From Peptococcaceae bacterium (GTDB lineage Bacteria; Bacillota; Dehalobacteriia; UBA4068; JAAVYR01), in NCBI GenBank assembly GCA_022791255.1, contig JAAVYR010000005.1, positions 1 to 40,769 of the forward strand: DNA of 40,769 nucleotides. Reading direction: 5' to 3'. The notes under the pieces were generated by a model, which ran no database searches, was not told the DNA's origin, and saw only the letters and a program-made list of their open reading frames with translations. Position numbers and translations under genes: made by a program. Below, piece by piece: positions 25,552-33,333 of the stretch (the first letter of the stretch is position 1; each line of letters begins with the position of its first letter).

Positions 25552-26976
25552 ATGGTTCCCCCTATCCCACAGGCGGCATGGGCGGCGCCAAGCAGTACTA
25601 TTGTGACATTGCCGTCAGGCAATGCTTCCAACATTAGCAAGCTGACGCTGGGCAGCGACACCTATCAGCTAACCTCGACGGGAACTGTGAAATATGCACA
25701 AATCATCGTGCCCAATGGCGTTAATGCCGTTTTGTATGTTCCGGGTAGTTTAACGATTGACAATGCACAGAACACGCGGTCCTATACGGCTAGCGAAGAT
25801 AGGGGTATTTCTGCCATTGATATCCAAGGTAACGGCAGTTTGGTGCTGTATGTGCAGGATACGATGAAGCTGTATGGCAGTGCTGCAGGTAATGGGGAAA
25901 ATGCTCGACCAACTTACATTTCTAATGGTGGTCCAGGGGGGAAAGCAGCAATTTCTGTTCCTTCTGGGGCAATTCTGACTTTGCGCGGCAATGGTACCCT
26001 TTATGCCTATGGTGGTGCTGCCGGTGATGGTGGTAGTGCTGGTGAAATAGGCTCGGCTAATCAAGCAGGCGCAGCAGGCGGTGGTGCCGGCGCCGGTATT
26101 GGTGGGAATGGTGGTAAAGGTGGCCATGGCGTTCTGGATAGCAGTGCTCCAAATTCTATTGGGGAAGATGGCGGTGCTGGTATTTCTGCCGGGACCATTA
26201 ATGTGTATGATACCGTGAAGGTATATGCCTATGGCGGTACTGGCGGTAGCGGTGGCCAGCCGGTTTTGAATAAAGGTACTGGCGAGATTAAGTCTACCTC
26301 TGGTTCTGGCGGTGGTGGTGGGTATCCAGCTGCTGGGGTTGGCGGCGGTGGCGGCGGCGCCGGTGGTGCTGACCATGGTAATGGCGGCGGTGGTTTCTCT
26401 GGTGGTGCAGGACAGCAAATATATGTTCGTGATGCCATAAACGGGCAAGGGGGTCCTGCACAAGAGTTTTCTGGTGGTGGCGGTTATTTTAGCAAAGGTG
26501 ATACCGGTTCCTATGCGGCAGGGACTGCAGATGAGATGTTTGGGGGTGCCATTGGTGGTGGTAAGGTTGACACTGTAAATTGGCAAACTCATTCTGGGCA
26601 AGGCGGTAATGCTGGCTCTGGTGGTACTGTGAAAGTGGCTAATCTGGCCAAACTCTATGCTTACAACGGCAGCAGTACCACTACCAGTAAGAACAACTGG
26701 GGACAAAACCAGACGCCTATCTACTGGCAAAACGGCTATTCTTTAGTGAGCGCCCGTAGTGCAGGCAATGTAATTAATAAAGCTGGTGTGGAAACAGCAG
26801 CTCACTTTAATGCAGATCGAAAATTGACCTACTACAATGAAATTACCAAAAACAACTTGGGGGTTGGTTCTGGTGCTGGGTTTATAGAAAGCCACAATGG
26901 TTCCTTTACCACCCAAAAGGTTCCGGAACGGGTGGCTTTGGCTACGCTGTGCGAGAGAAATATTGAGTACTTCTGA
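25552..26976 (+). CDS. Glycine-rich secreted-type protein, cassette 3 (no start before the signal peptide)
   Basis: The reading frame begins right after TAA (25510-25512) as SVAVTLSLSLLLSMVPPIP, so the hydrophobic signal core lacks any ATG/GTG/TTG in front. The only ATG (25552) lies inside the core and would spoil export. A basic RKKHHN stretch sits one frame away (25496-25513), as if the signal peptide were split by a frameshift. The mature part differs from cassette 2 after APSST (LPSGNASNISKLTLG), then shares the layout: Gly-rich middle, YPAAGVGGGGGG, NGGGGFSGG, WGQNQTPIYWQNGY and constant GVGSGAG...QKVPERVALATL end. Best read as a silent or decayed copy; translation from 25552 cannot be excluded. 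Confidence 0.55.
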   Translation: MVPPIPQAAWAAPSSTIVTLPSGNASNISKLTLGSDTYQLTSTGTVKYAQIIVPNGVNAVLYVPGSLTIDNAQNTRSYTASEDRGISAIDIQGNGSLVLYVQDTMKLYGSAAGNGENARPTYISNGGPGGKAAISVPSGAILTLRGNGTLYAYGGAAGDGGSAGEIGSANQAGAAGGGAGAGIGGNGGKGGHGVLDSSAPNSIGEDGGAGISAGTINVYDTVKVYAYGGTGGSGGQPVLNKGTGEIKSTSGSGGGGGYPAAGVGGGGGGAGGADHGNGGGGFSGGAGQQIYVRDAINGQGGPAQEFSGGGGYFSKGDTGSYAAGTADEMFGGAIGGGKVDTVNWQTHSGQGGNAGSGGTVKVANLAKLYAYNGSSTTTSKNNWGQNQTPIYWQNGYSLVSARSAGNVINKAGVETAAHFNADRKLTYYNEITKNNLGVGSGAGFIESHNGSFTTQKVPERVALATLCERNIEYF

Positions 26977-27003
26977 CAGTGGGGATAGTAATTGTCGGAA
27001 GTA
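26941..27003. repeat. Cassette-flanking box, copy 5 (3' of cassette 3)
   Basis: The inverted repeat is best preserved here: TACTTCTGACA (26968-26978) and TGTCGGAAGTA (26993-27003), 11-bp arms with one T-G mismatch, enclosing 14 bp. It overlaps the stop codon of cassette 3. Confidence 0.7.
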
Positions 27004-27103
27004 AAAAGTTTTCTTGTTTAAAATAGTGCAACAATGGGCAATATAGCTGGTAAGATAACTGAATTTATGATAAGATAATTCCAAAGAAAGGAGTGTAAAG
27101 GCT

Positions 27104-28639
27104 ATGTGGGAAACATCTGAAAAATCTTATATTTGCATTGACCTAAAAAGCTTTTATGCTTCTGTGGAATGTATTGAGCGAAAACTGGATCCGCTCAATG
27201 TTAATTTAGTGGTAGCCGATGAAAGTAGAACAGCAAAGACAATTTGCCTTTCTGTTTCTCCCGCATTAAAATCCTATGGTATTCCTGGCCGTCCTCGGTT
27301 ATTTGAAGTGGTGGAGAAGGTGCGGCAATTGAATGCCGAACGAAAACGACAAGTACCGGGACATCGTTTTTCTGGCGAGTCTTATTTCAGGGATGAGTTG
27401 GCTGCCAATAAAAATTTAAGCTTATCTTATATTGTAGCCAAGCCTAGGATGGCGCTGTATATAGAATATAGTACGAGGATATATCAGATTTACCTAAAAT
27501 ATATTGCCCCTGAGGATATTCAGGTTTACTCGATTGATGAGGTTTTTATTGATTGTACAGCCTATCTAAAAGCTTATGGCAAGACACCCCGTGAGCTAGC
27601 AAGCGCTATCATCAATGATATCTTTCAAACGACGGGAATTACAGCAACTGCTGGCGTTGGTACTAATTTATATTTGGCAAAGGTTGCCATGGATATTGTG
27701 GCCAAGCACAAAGAACCTGATAAAAATGGTGCTCGTATTGCAGAGCTGGATGAGTTGACTTACCGTCGTCTTTTGTGGAGCCATCGTCCTCTCACAGACT
27801 TTTGGCGCATCGGCAAAGGCTATGCTCAAAAGCTAGAGGACCATGGTCTGTATACGATGGGAGATATTGCTCGTTGTTCTTTAGGAAAGCCGGGAGACAA
27901 ATATAACGAGGATTTACTCTACGGATTGTTTGGCGTTAATGCAGAGTTGCTTATCGACCATGCTTGGGGCTGGGAGCCATGTACCATTGCAGATATCAAA
28001 GCTTATAAACCGGCTTCTAGCAGCACTGGCGGCGGGCAAGTATTGCCGTATCCTTATGACTATGAAAAGACCAAACTGGTTGTAAAAGAAATGGTGGATA
28101 TGCTGGCCTTGAATTTAGTAGAAAAACAACTAGTTACCAATCAGATTGTCTTAACCATTGGTTATGACAAGGAAAATCTAGGGTCTGGTCAGCAAGGATG
28201 TGCCTATGATGGGGAAATCACGCTGGACCGCTATGGAAGAAAAACACCCAAACACAGTCATGGCACGGTCAATCTAGACAAATATTCTTCTTCTGAAAAA
28301 GTAATTTTACAAGCAGTGCTACAGCTATATGAAGAAATTATCAATAAAAAGTTATTGGTGCGTCGTATCTATATCACGGCTAATCATGTTATTCCAGAAG
28401 AGGAAATAAACAATTTGCCACCTGTTATGGAACAACTGGATTTGTTTACAGATTATGAGGCACTGGCTAAACAACAGACAATGGAACAACAAGCGCTGGA
28501 AAAAGAACGGAAAATCCAAGAAGCTGTGATTGGCATCAAAAAGCAATATGGGAAAAATGCCATTATCAAGGGAATGAATATGCAGGAGGGGGCTACTGCC
28601 CGCACGCGAAATAAACAAATCGGCGGGCACAAAGCCTAG
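27104..28639 (+). CDS. Y-family DNA polymerase (UmuC/DinB-like, UvrX type)
   Basis: A translesion DNA polymerase of 511 aa. The palm-domain metal motifs are visible: CIDLKSFYASVE (Asp13) and YSIDEVFID (Asp145, Glu146). The TAGVGTNLYLAKVAMD region (about 180-195) is the thumb helix-hairpin-helix entry. The C-terminal little-finger region and a charged tail follow. AAAGGAGTG precedes ATG 27104. The next gene is a YolD-like protein, the usual partner of this subgroup in Firmicutes, so the pair is probably damage-induced; no clear LexA box was seen in the 100 bp upstream. Confidence 0.9.
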   Translation: MWETSEKSYICIDLKSFYASVECIERKLDPLNVNLVVADESRTAKTICLSVSPALKSYGIPGRPRLFEVVEKVRQLNAERKRQVPGHRFSGESYFRDELAANKNLSLSYIVAKPRMALYIEYSTRIYQIYLKYIAPEDIQVYSIDEVFIDCTAYLKAYGKTPRELASAIINDIFQTTGITATAGVGTNLYLAKVAMDIVAKHKEPDKNGARIAELDELTYRRLLWSHRPLTDFWRIGKGYAQKLEDHGLYTMGDIARCSLGKPGDKYNEDLLYGLFGVNAELLIDHAWGWEPCTIADIKAYKPASSSTGGGQVLPYPYDYEKTKLVVKEMVDMLALNLVEKQLVTNQIVLTIGYDKENLGSGQQGCAYDGEITLDRYGRKTPKHSHGTVNLDKYSSSEKVILQAVLQLYEEIINKKLLVRRIYITANHVIPEEEINNLPPVMEQLDLFTDYEALAKQQTMEQQALEKERKIQEAVIGIKKQYGKNAIIKGMNMQEGATARTRNKQIGGHKA

Positions 28640-28644
28640 AGAAT

Positions 28645-29076
28645 ATGATGAACCAAGAAAAAGAAATCAGCCTATACGAAGATATGATTAACTTACCCCA
28701 TCCTATCTCAACAAAACATCCGCAAATGGCTATGCACGATAGAGCAGCGCAATTTTCTCCCTTTGCTGCTTTATCTGGTTATGAAGAGGCAGTAGCAGAG
28801 ACTGGGCGTTATACGGAGGGACGCATCGCTCTTGGTGATGAAGAAATCACTATACTAAATCAGCAAATCAACCATTTGCAAGAGGGCATAACAGGACGAC
28901 CCCAGGTATGTATTACCTATTTCCTTCCAGATAAGCGCAAAAGTGGTGGGTCCTATGTGACCCAGGAATTGACGGTGAAAAAGATAGACCGATATGAAAA
29001 AGTACTGATAGGATCAGCAGGGGAAGTAATACCCTTTGCAGACATCTTAACGATAGAGGAGAAAAAAGAGAGCTAA
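28645..29076 (+). CDS. YolD-like protein, partner of the Y-family polymerase
   Basis: A 143-aa protein with the clostridial YolD-like segment HPQMAMHDRAAQFSPFAALS (about 25-44) and a C-terminal beta region. These proteins are encoded next to UvrX/UmuC-type polymerases and are thought to act with them. It begins 5 bp after the polymerase stop; 28648 is an alternative ATG. No strong ribosome site is visible, so coupled translation is likely. Confidence 0.85.
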   Translation: MMNQEKEISLYEDMINLPHPISTKHPQMAMHDRAAQFSPFAALSGYEEAVAETGRYTEGRIALGDEEITILNQQINHLQEGITGRPQVCITYFLPDKRKSGGSYVTQELTVKKIDRYEKVLIGSAGEVIPFADILTIEEKKES

Positions 29077-29096
29077 TAAGATAGCTCTCTTTTTAT
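29065..29096. terminator. Bidirectional terminator between the YolD gene and the lipoprotein gene
   Basis: Stem AAAGAGAGCTA/TAGCTCTCTTT (29065-29075, 29082-29092), 6-nt loop, T-run on the plus strand and A-run (T-run on the minus strand) before it. Confidence 0.85.
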
Positions 29097-29890
29097 TCGG
29101 CAGGATAAATCTCATAATCGTCAGGATTAAAACCGGAAAAATCTGGGATTGTTTCATTATAGCCGCTGAAGGTGATGGTATACTTTCTTTCTGTTTCTCC
29201 GTCGTTGTCAGCATTGCAGATGTGATACTCTCCACTTGCCTGGTATAAGCGACCTTCTTTATCTAATACGACTGTGAAAACAGGAAGAGACTGGTAAGTA
29301 AAAAGGCTGCCATAGGGCTGGCTTTTTGCTATATCGGCATATAAATATTGATAATATTTTTCACAATCAAGGGTAAAGGAGATTTCTTCTCCGTTTGCTG
29401 TTATCTTGCTGGTCTGGCTGGCGATAGCGGCGGCAGGGAAGTCGTGGATATCCATGATTATGGTTCTAGCTGCAAAATCCTTTTGGTCTGTTTTTGATTG
29501 ATAATAATTGGGCGTGCTATCGTCCAGGTCGTCCAGATAAAGGCAATTATCTTTGAAATAAGACATGGCATGGCTGGTATCTATTTGGGAAGGATAGATT
29601 TTCTCCGTTTCCAGGAAACTTTCCATTGTGAACATATCGCTCTGCGTGCCGCGGGCAAAATGGAGAATGCTGCGGCCGTTTACTCGTTGTCCGTTTCTAT
29701 CATTAGGAGCGGTTACATCTTTTCCCGTAAGAGTTGTTGTCTCTATGCGTTCAATGGTAATGCTTTCTGTTTGCAGCAGATGTTCTCTAGCTGCAATGTA
29801 ACGGTCATAGGGCGTTTCCTCTTGATTACAGGCAGTAAAAGCCAATAAAGCTAGCAAGAGAAAACAAGTAGACTGAAAAAACTTGTTCAT
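29093..29890 (-). CDS. Hypothetical lipoprotein
   Basis: A 265-aa protein with a lipoprotein signal: MNKFF, a hydrophobic core LLLALLAF and lipobox FTAC before NQEE. The start at 29890 is chosen because GAGGAG lies just upstream; a longer in-frame ORF reaches 29953 but lacks a signal at its own start. The mature part looks like a beta-rich sheet protein with a conserved-looking C-terminal KYTITFSGYNETIPDF. No family was recognised; the shape suggests a LolA/LppX-like or anti-sigma-type lipoprotein, unproven. It follows the DUF1622 gene by 22 bp. Confidence 0.7.
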   Translation of the reverse strand: MNKFFQSTCFLLLALLAFTACNQEETPYDRYIAAREHLLQTESITIERIETTTLTGKDVTAPNDRNGQRVNGRSILHFARGTQSDMFTMESFLETEKIYPSQIDTSHAMSYFKDNCLYLDDLDDSTPNYYQSKTDQKDFAARTIIMDIHDFPAAAIASQTSKITANGEEISFTLDCEKYYQYLYADIAKSQPYGSLFTYQSLPVFTVVLDKEGRLYQASGEYHICNADNDGETERKYTITFSGYNETIPDFSGFNPDDYEIYPAE

Positions 29891-29912
29891 AAAAAACTCC
29901 TCGTTTTTATTG

Positions 29913-30305
29913 TTATGCTTGTTTTTTGTTGCTGGAGATTTCTTCTGTTTCATTGGTTTCTGCTGTTTCTGCTGTTTCTTTGATGGTAGCTTCTTCTTCT
30001 ACTTTGATTTCCCAGTGGATGAGGAAGGTGAGGGCCGCTCGTAATACAATGATAGCTCCTACTAAGAGAATTTCAGACATTTCTCGAATGATAACTGTTC
30101 TGAGGATTTCGCTGCCCAATTTGAACTCTAATCCTAGGGCCATACCTTTGGCGAGGTTTAAGCGGATTTTTGGGTTTTTCTGCACATAGTCTATGATGCC
30201 CCGGCAACCGGCAATGCCGATTACGATAATGCCCATAAACTCAAATAGGAGAATTAAAATATTGACGAATTGTCCTTGTAAACTGTGTAATACTTCCATC
30301 ATCAT
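29913..30305 (-). CDS. Small DUF1622-type membrane protein
   Basis: A 130-aa protein with three predicted membrane segments (about 15-35, 68-88 with few charges, 80-100) and a polar, Glu/Thr-rich tail (about 105-130). The sequence GKGMALGLEF-like (here AKGMALGLEFKLGSEILRTVI) is typical of the DUF1622 family. Function unknown. Probably transcribed with the lipoprotein that follows. Confidence 0.75.
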   Translation of the reverse strand: MMMEVLHSLQGQFVNILILLFEFMGIIVIGIAGCRGIIDYVQKNPKIRLNLAKGMALGLEFKLGSEILRTVIIREMSEILLVGAIIVLRAALTFLIHWEIKVEEEATIKETAETAETNETEEISSNKKQA

Positions 30306-30339
30306 GTCATCTTCTTTCTTTTCTTAAAGGGAGTTTAAT

Positions 30340-31584
30340 TTAATATTGCCGTGCTAAATCCACTACATGGTGTAAAGGCTTGTCCTGTGCATAGTTTGCC
30401 AGGTTTTCCAGGAAAATATCAACAACTAGTTTGTTATTGAGGGGGAGACTTTCATCTCCAGAAGTATGGGGGGTAATGATGGTATGTGGGGAAGACCAAA
30501 GAGATGCACTCTGCGGCAGCGGCTCCATAGCTGTGACATCCAGCACGGCGCCGGCAATGGCGCCTGTTCTTAAGGCCTTTTCTAAGGCCGCTTCATCTAG
30601 GGCGGAGCCTCTGCCTACATTGACTACAATGGTGTTGGGGGATAAAGCGGCAATTCGTTTTCCATTTAAGATGTTGATGGTTTCATCTGTTTCCGGTAGG
30701 GCTAAGACTAAGATATCAATGTCTGTTAAGGCTTGGTCAATTTTTTCTGTCGTAAAAAGCTTATCGATGTAATCCGGACAGTCTTTTTTGCTTCTCTTTA
30801 CACCTTGAACGGTGCAGCCTAGAGCCTTTAATCGTGAAGCAATATTTTGTCCTAAATCTCCCAGTCCAACTACGGTTGCTTTACTACCATAGATGGAGCG
30901 GATTTCTCCGGCAGATTGCCAGAGTCCTTTTGACTGGTGGTCCAGGTATTGAAGCATTTTTCGCATGAGCATAAGGATGCCGCAAACTACATATTCGGCA
31001 ATGCTGATACCGTATGCACCAGAAGCATTTGTAAACTGTACGCCTGGGGCGAAAAGGCCTGGCGCAAGATAACGGTTTACACCGGCGAAGGAACACTGAA
31101 ACCAGCGTAAATAGGGAAGTTGGGGCAGGTATTCTGGGGGGATAAGGCCGAAAAAGATTTCACAGTCTGCGATATCCATTGCTCGGAAATTATTCTCCTG
31201 TAAAAAGGTAACGCTGTAACCAAATCCGGCTGCAGCCATTTTAATTTGTTGTTGTAGTTTATCTTCCAGGGGTGTCATATTGACATAGATTTTCCCTGTT
31301 GTCTTTTCCCTGTTATCTGTCTGACTTGTTTTCTTTAGGGAGTCGCTAAAGGTTTTTAACTTTGTTTTGATTTCCGGAGAAAGCTCAGATATGGGCATGT
31401 TTGCAATAGCGGCTGTTAAGGTATATAAATGTACCAGACATACTTTTGGATAGCTTTCTTTTAACCGTAAAAAGCTATTTTTTGCGCCTTCTTTTACGAG
31501 TTTTTCAGCGGAGTCAATCCCAACGCTAGATAGTTTTTGCGCCATTTCTTTGCCTATATTTTTCATAGAAGTTAATGCGGTCAT
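30340..31584 (-). CDS. TfoX_C domain fused to a D-2-hydroxyacid dehydrogenase
   Basis: A 414-aa protein. Residues 1 to about 80 match the TfoX C-terminal domain (MTALTSMKNIGKEMAQKL, VGIDSAEKLVKEGAKNSFLRLK). After a polar linker, residues about 105-414 are a D-isomer-specific 2-hydroxyacid dehydrogenase: NAD-binding GLGDLGQNIA, catalytic Arg in VNVGRGSALDE, Glu in AVLDVTAMEPLP, and His in IITPHTSGDE. The enzyme would reduce or oxidise a 2-oxo/2-hydroxy acid; substrate unknown. The start at 31584 is 9 nt after AAAAGG. The fusion has no stop or frameshift in between. Confidence 0.8.
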   Translation of the reverse strand: MTALTSMKNIGKEMAQKLSSVGIDSAEKLVKEGAKNSFLRLKESYPKVCLVHLYTLTAAIANMPISELSPEIKTKLKTFSDSLKKTSQTDNREKTTGKIYVNMTPLEDKLQQQIKMAAAGFGYSVTFLQENNFRAMDIADCEIFFGLIPPEYLPQLPYLRWFQCSFAGVNRYLAPGLFAPGVQFTNASGAYGISIAEYVVCGILMLMRKMLQYLDHQSKGLWQSAGEIRSIYGSKATVVGLGDLGQNIASRLKALGCTVQGVKRSKKDCPDYIDKLFTTEKIDQALTDIDILVLALPETDETINILNGKRIAALSPNTIVVNVGRGSALDEAALEKALRTGAIAGAVLDVTAMEPLPQSASLWSSPHTIITPHTSGDESLPLNNKLVVDIFLENLANYAQDKPLHHVVDLARQY

Positions 31585-31617
31585 AATCTTCATCCTTTTC
31601 AAAATAGGTTCTTTCCC

Positions 31618-31688
31618 ATTTTATCATGGATAAGCTTCTAATTCAATGTAAGACAGTCGTGGACAAAGAACCAAAAACATGGTATAAA
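31618..31688. promoter_or_regulatory. Divergent promoters for the dehydrogenase and nfo
   Basis: Minus strand: TTGAAT (31646-31641), 17 bp, TAAAAT (31623-31618) for the dehydrogenase. Plus strand: TGGACA (31660-31665), 17 bp, TATAAA (31683-31688) for nfo. The two do not overlap. Confidence 0.6.
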
Positions 31689-31740
31689 AGAGATATTAAT
31701 AAAGAAATTAAATAAGATTAGAAAGAAACTAGGTGCAGAT

Positions 31741-32580
31741 ATGTTTACAATCGGTTGCCATTTATCGACTTCAAAAGGGTATACCCATATGGGAAAAGAG
31801 GCTGTATCTATTGGCGGCAATACCTTTCAATTTTTCACAAGAAATCCTAGAGGCAGCAAAGCAAAGGATATCAAACAAAGTGATGTAGACGGCCTTCTTG
31901 GGATTATGGCAGAGCATGATTTTCCGGTGATTTTAGCTCATGCGCCATATACTTTAAATCCCTGTTCGGATAAACCGGAAACCAGAGAGTTTGCCTGGCA
32001 AGTGATGGCTGACGACTTACAGCGCATGGAATACACACCCCATAACCTGTATAACTTTCATCCCGGCAGTCATGTGGGACAAGGGGTAGAAACCGGTATT
32101 GGGCAGATTGCGGATTTATTAAATGGCATTTTAACCAAGGAACAAACTACTACCGTATTATTGGAAACCATGGCGGGGAAGGGTACGGAAATCGGCAGCA
32201 CTTTTGCAGAGCTAGCCCAGATATTAGAGAAGGTAAATTTACAGGAAAAAATGGGTGTGTGCTTGGATACTTGTCATATCCATGATGGTGGTTATGATAT
32301 TGTTAATGATTTAGATGGGGTATTGGAAGAATTTGACCATGTTATCGGTCTCAAATATCTGAAAGCCATCCATATTAATGACAGCATGAACCCTCTTGGC
32401 AGTCATAAAGACCGCCATGCCAAAATCGGTGAGGGATATATTGGAACGGAAGCTTTTGCGCGCATCATCAACCATCCAGCACTTTGTCATTTACCCTTCT
32501 TTTTAGAAACGCCTAACGAATTAGATGGGTATCAAGCTGAGATTGCCCTTTTGCGGGGTCTCTATCAGCAGGAAGGTTAG
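31741..32580 (+). CDS. nfo: Endonuclease IV (AP endonuclease)
   Basis: Nfo cuts DNA 5' to abasic sites in base-excision repair, using three zinc ions. The 279-aa TIM barrel shows [11 protein letters not shown] (about 105-115), [13 protein letters not shown] (about 140-152), [13 protein letters not shown] (about 174-186), [22 protein letters not shown] (about 211-232) and FFLETPNE near the end, all metal-ligand regions. AGGTG precedes ATG 31741. It is followed by another DNA repair gene after 11 bp, suggesting a repair operon. Confidence 0.95.
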   Translation: MFTIGCHLSTSKGYTHMGKEAVSIGGNTFQFFTRNPRGSKAKDIKQSDVDGLLGIMAEHDFPVILAHAPYTLNPCSDKPETREFAWQVMADDLQRMEYTPHNLYNFHPGSHVGQGVETGIGQIADLLNGILTKEQTTTVLLETMAGKGTEIGSTFAELAQILEKVNLQEKMGVCLDTCHIHDGGYDIVNDLDGVLEEFDHVIGLKYLKAIHINDSMNPLGSHKDRHAKIGEGYIGTEAFARIINHPALCHLPFFLETPNELDGYQAEIALLRGLYQQEG

Positions 32581-32591
32581 CGGTCGGATAG

Positions 32592-33302
32592 ATGGGAAAA
32601 GAGACAATAAAAGAGCTGCTGTTATCTCAGGCAGATGAGAAATATCGTGCTTTTCATTTGAAGTTAGTGCCGGGACTCTCTTTACCGATGATAGGCGTAA
32701 GGTTACCGGCTTTACGGAAGATAGCAAAAGAAATCAGCAAGAAATCCCTAGAAGAAATACTTGCCTTTTTAAATAGCAAGGGGCAGTATTATGAAGAGGT
32801 CATGTTGCAAGGATTGGTTATTGGCTATATGAAATGTACCCCAGCGGAACGGCTTACACTTATCCGGGAATTTGTGTCCAAAATAGATAACTGGGCTGTC
32901 TGTGATTGCTTTTGCAGCGGTTTAAAATTTACAGAAAAAAATAAAGAGCTTGTATTTGATTTTTTAACAGATTATTTTCAAAGTGAGGCAGAATATGACC
33001 AGCGCTTTGCCTATGTGATGGCTATGGATTATTTTTTAGAGCCTCCTTATCTAGCACAAGTATTTGCCCGGATTGACGGGAAGGTTCTAAATGGATATTA
33101 CAGCCAGATGGCGGTGGCGTGGTGCCTCTCTATTGCCTATATTAAGGCACCTCAGGAAACGGTGGCCTTCTTAAAAAGTGCAACGCTGGATGACTTTACT
33201 TATGAAAAGAGTCTGCAGAAAATCAGAGAGTCCCTGCGGGTATCTCCAGCAGAAAAAGAGAAAATCAAAGCAATGAGCAGAAAACAAAAAAGAGAGGACT
33301 AG
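32592..33302 (+). CDS. DNA alkylation repair protein (AlkD-like HEAT-repeat glycosylase family)
   Basis: A 236-aa all-helical protein. The KLVPGLSLPMIGVRLPALRKIAKEI start and IDNWAVCDCFCSGLKF (about 97-112) are typical of the DNA alkylation repair family; the latter region holds the Trp and Asp of the active-site cleft. Family members remove N3- and N7-alkylated bases. The start ATG 32592 lies 11 bp after nfo with only a weak ribosome site, so translation is likely coupled. Together with Nfo this would give glycosylase plus AP endonuclease. Confidence 0.85.
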   Translation: MGKETIKELLLSQADEKYRAFHLKLVPGLSLPMIGVRLPALRKIAKEISKKSLEEILAFLNSKGQYYEEVMLQGLVIGYMKCTPAERLTLIREFVSKIDNWAVCDCFCSGLKFTEKNKELVFDFLTDYFQSEAEYDQRFAYVMAMDYFLEPPYLAQVFARIDGKVLNGYYSQMAVAWCLSIAYIKAPQETVAFLKSATLDDFTYEKSLQKIRESLRVSPAEKEKIKAMSRKQKRED

Positions 33303-33318
33303 CCTCTCTTTTTCTTTT
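33287..33318 (+). terminator. Terminator of the nfo-alkD operon
   Basis: Stem AAAAAGAGAGG/CCTCTCTTTTT (33287-33297, 33303-33313), 5-nt loop, T-rich tail. It overlaps the end of the AlkD-like gene and lies close to the end of the minus-strand MATE gene (33334). Confidence 0.85.
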
Positions 33319-33333
33319 GGGTTTTAACTGGAA

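Noticed and set aside
25750-26730. Long antisense ORF (326 codons) opposite cassette 3, and a 156-codon one opposite cassette 2 (24259-24729)
   Set aside because: Composition is a by-product of GGC/GGT-rich glycine codons on the other strand (Thr, Ala, Ile, Pro runs); no ribosome site or recognisable domain.
23788-26976. Glycine-rich ORFs as PE_PGRS-like, collagen-like or ice-binding proteins
   Set aside because: No PE domain, no regular GXY triplets and no regular short repeat period; only glycine richness is shared.
23643-27005. Cassette region as an insertion sequence, integron or prophage
   Set aside because: No transposase, integrase or phage gene is present in the window, and no clear terminal repeats with target duplication were seen.
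23643-27005. CRISPR array suggested by recurring boxes
   Set aside because: The repeats are few, of unequal spacing, overlap coding ends, and have no uniform spacers or cas genes.
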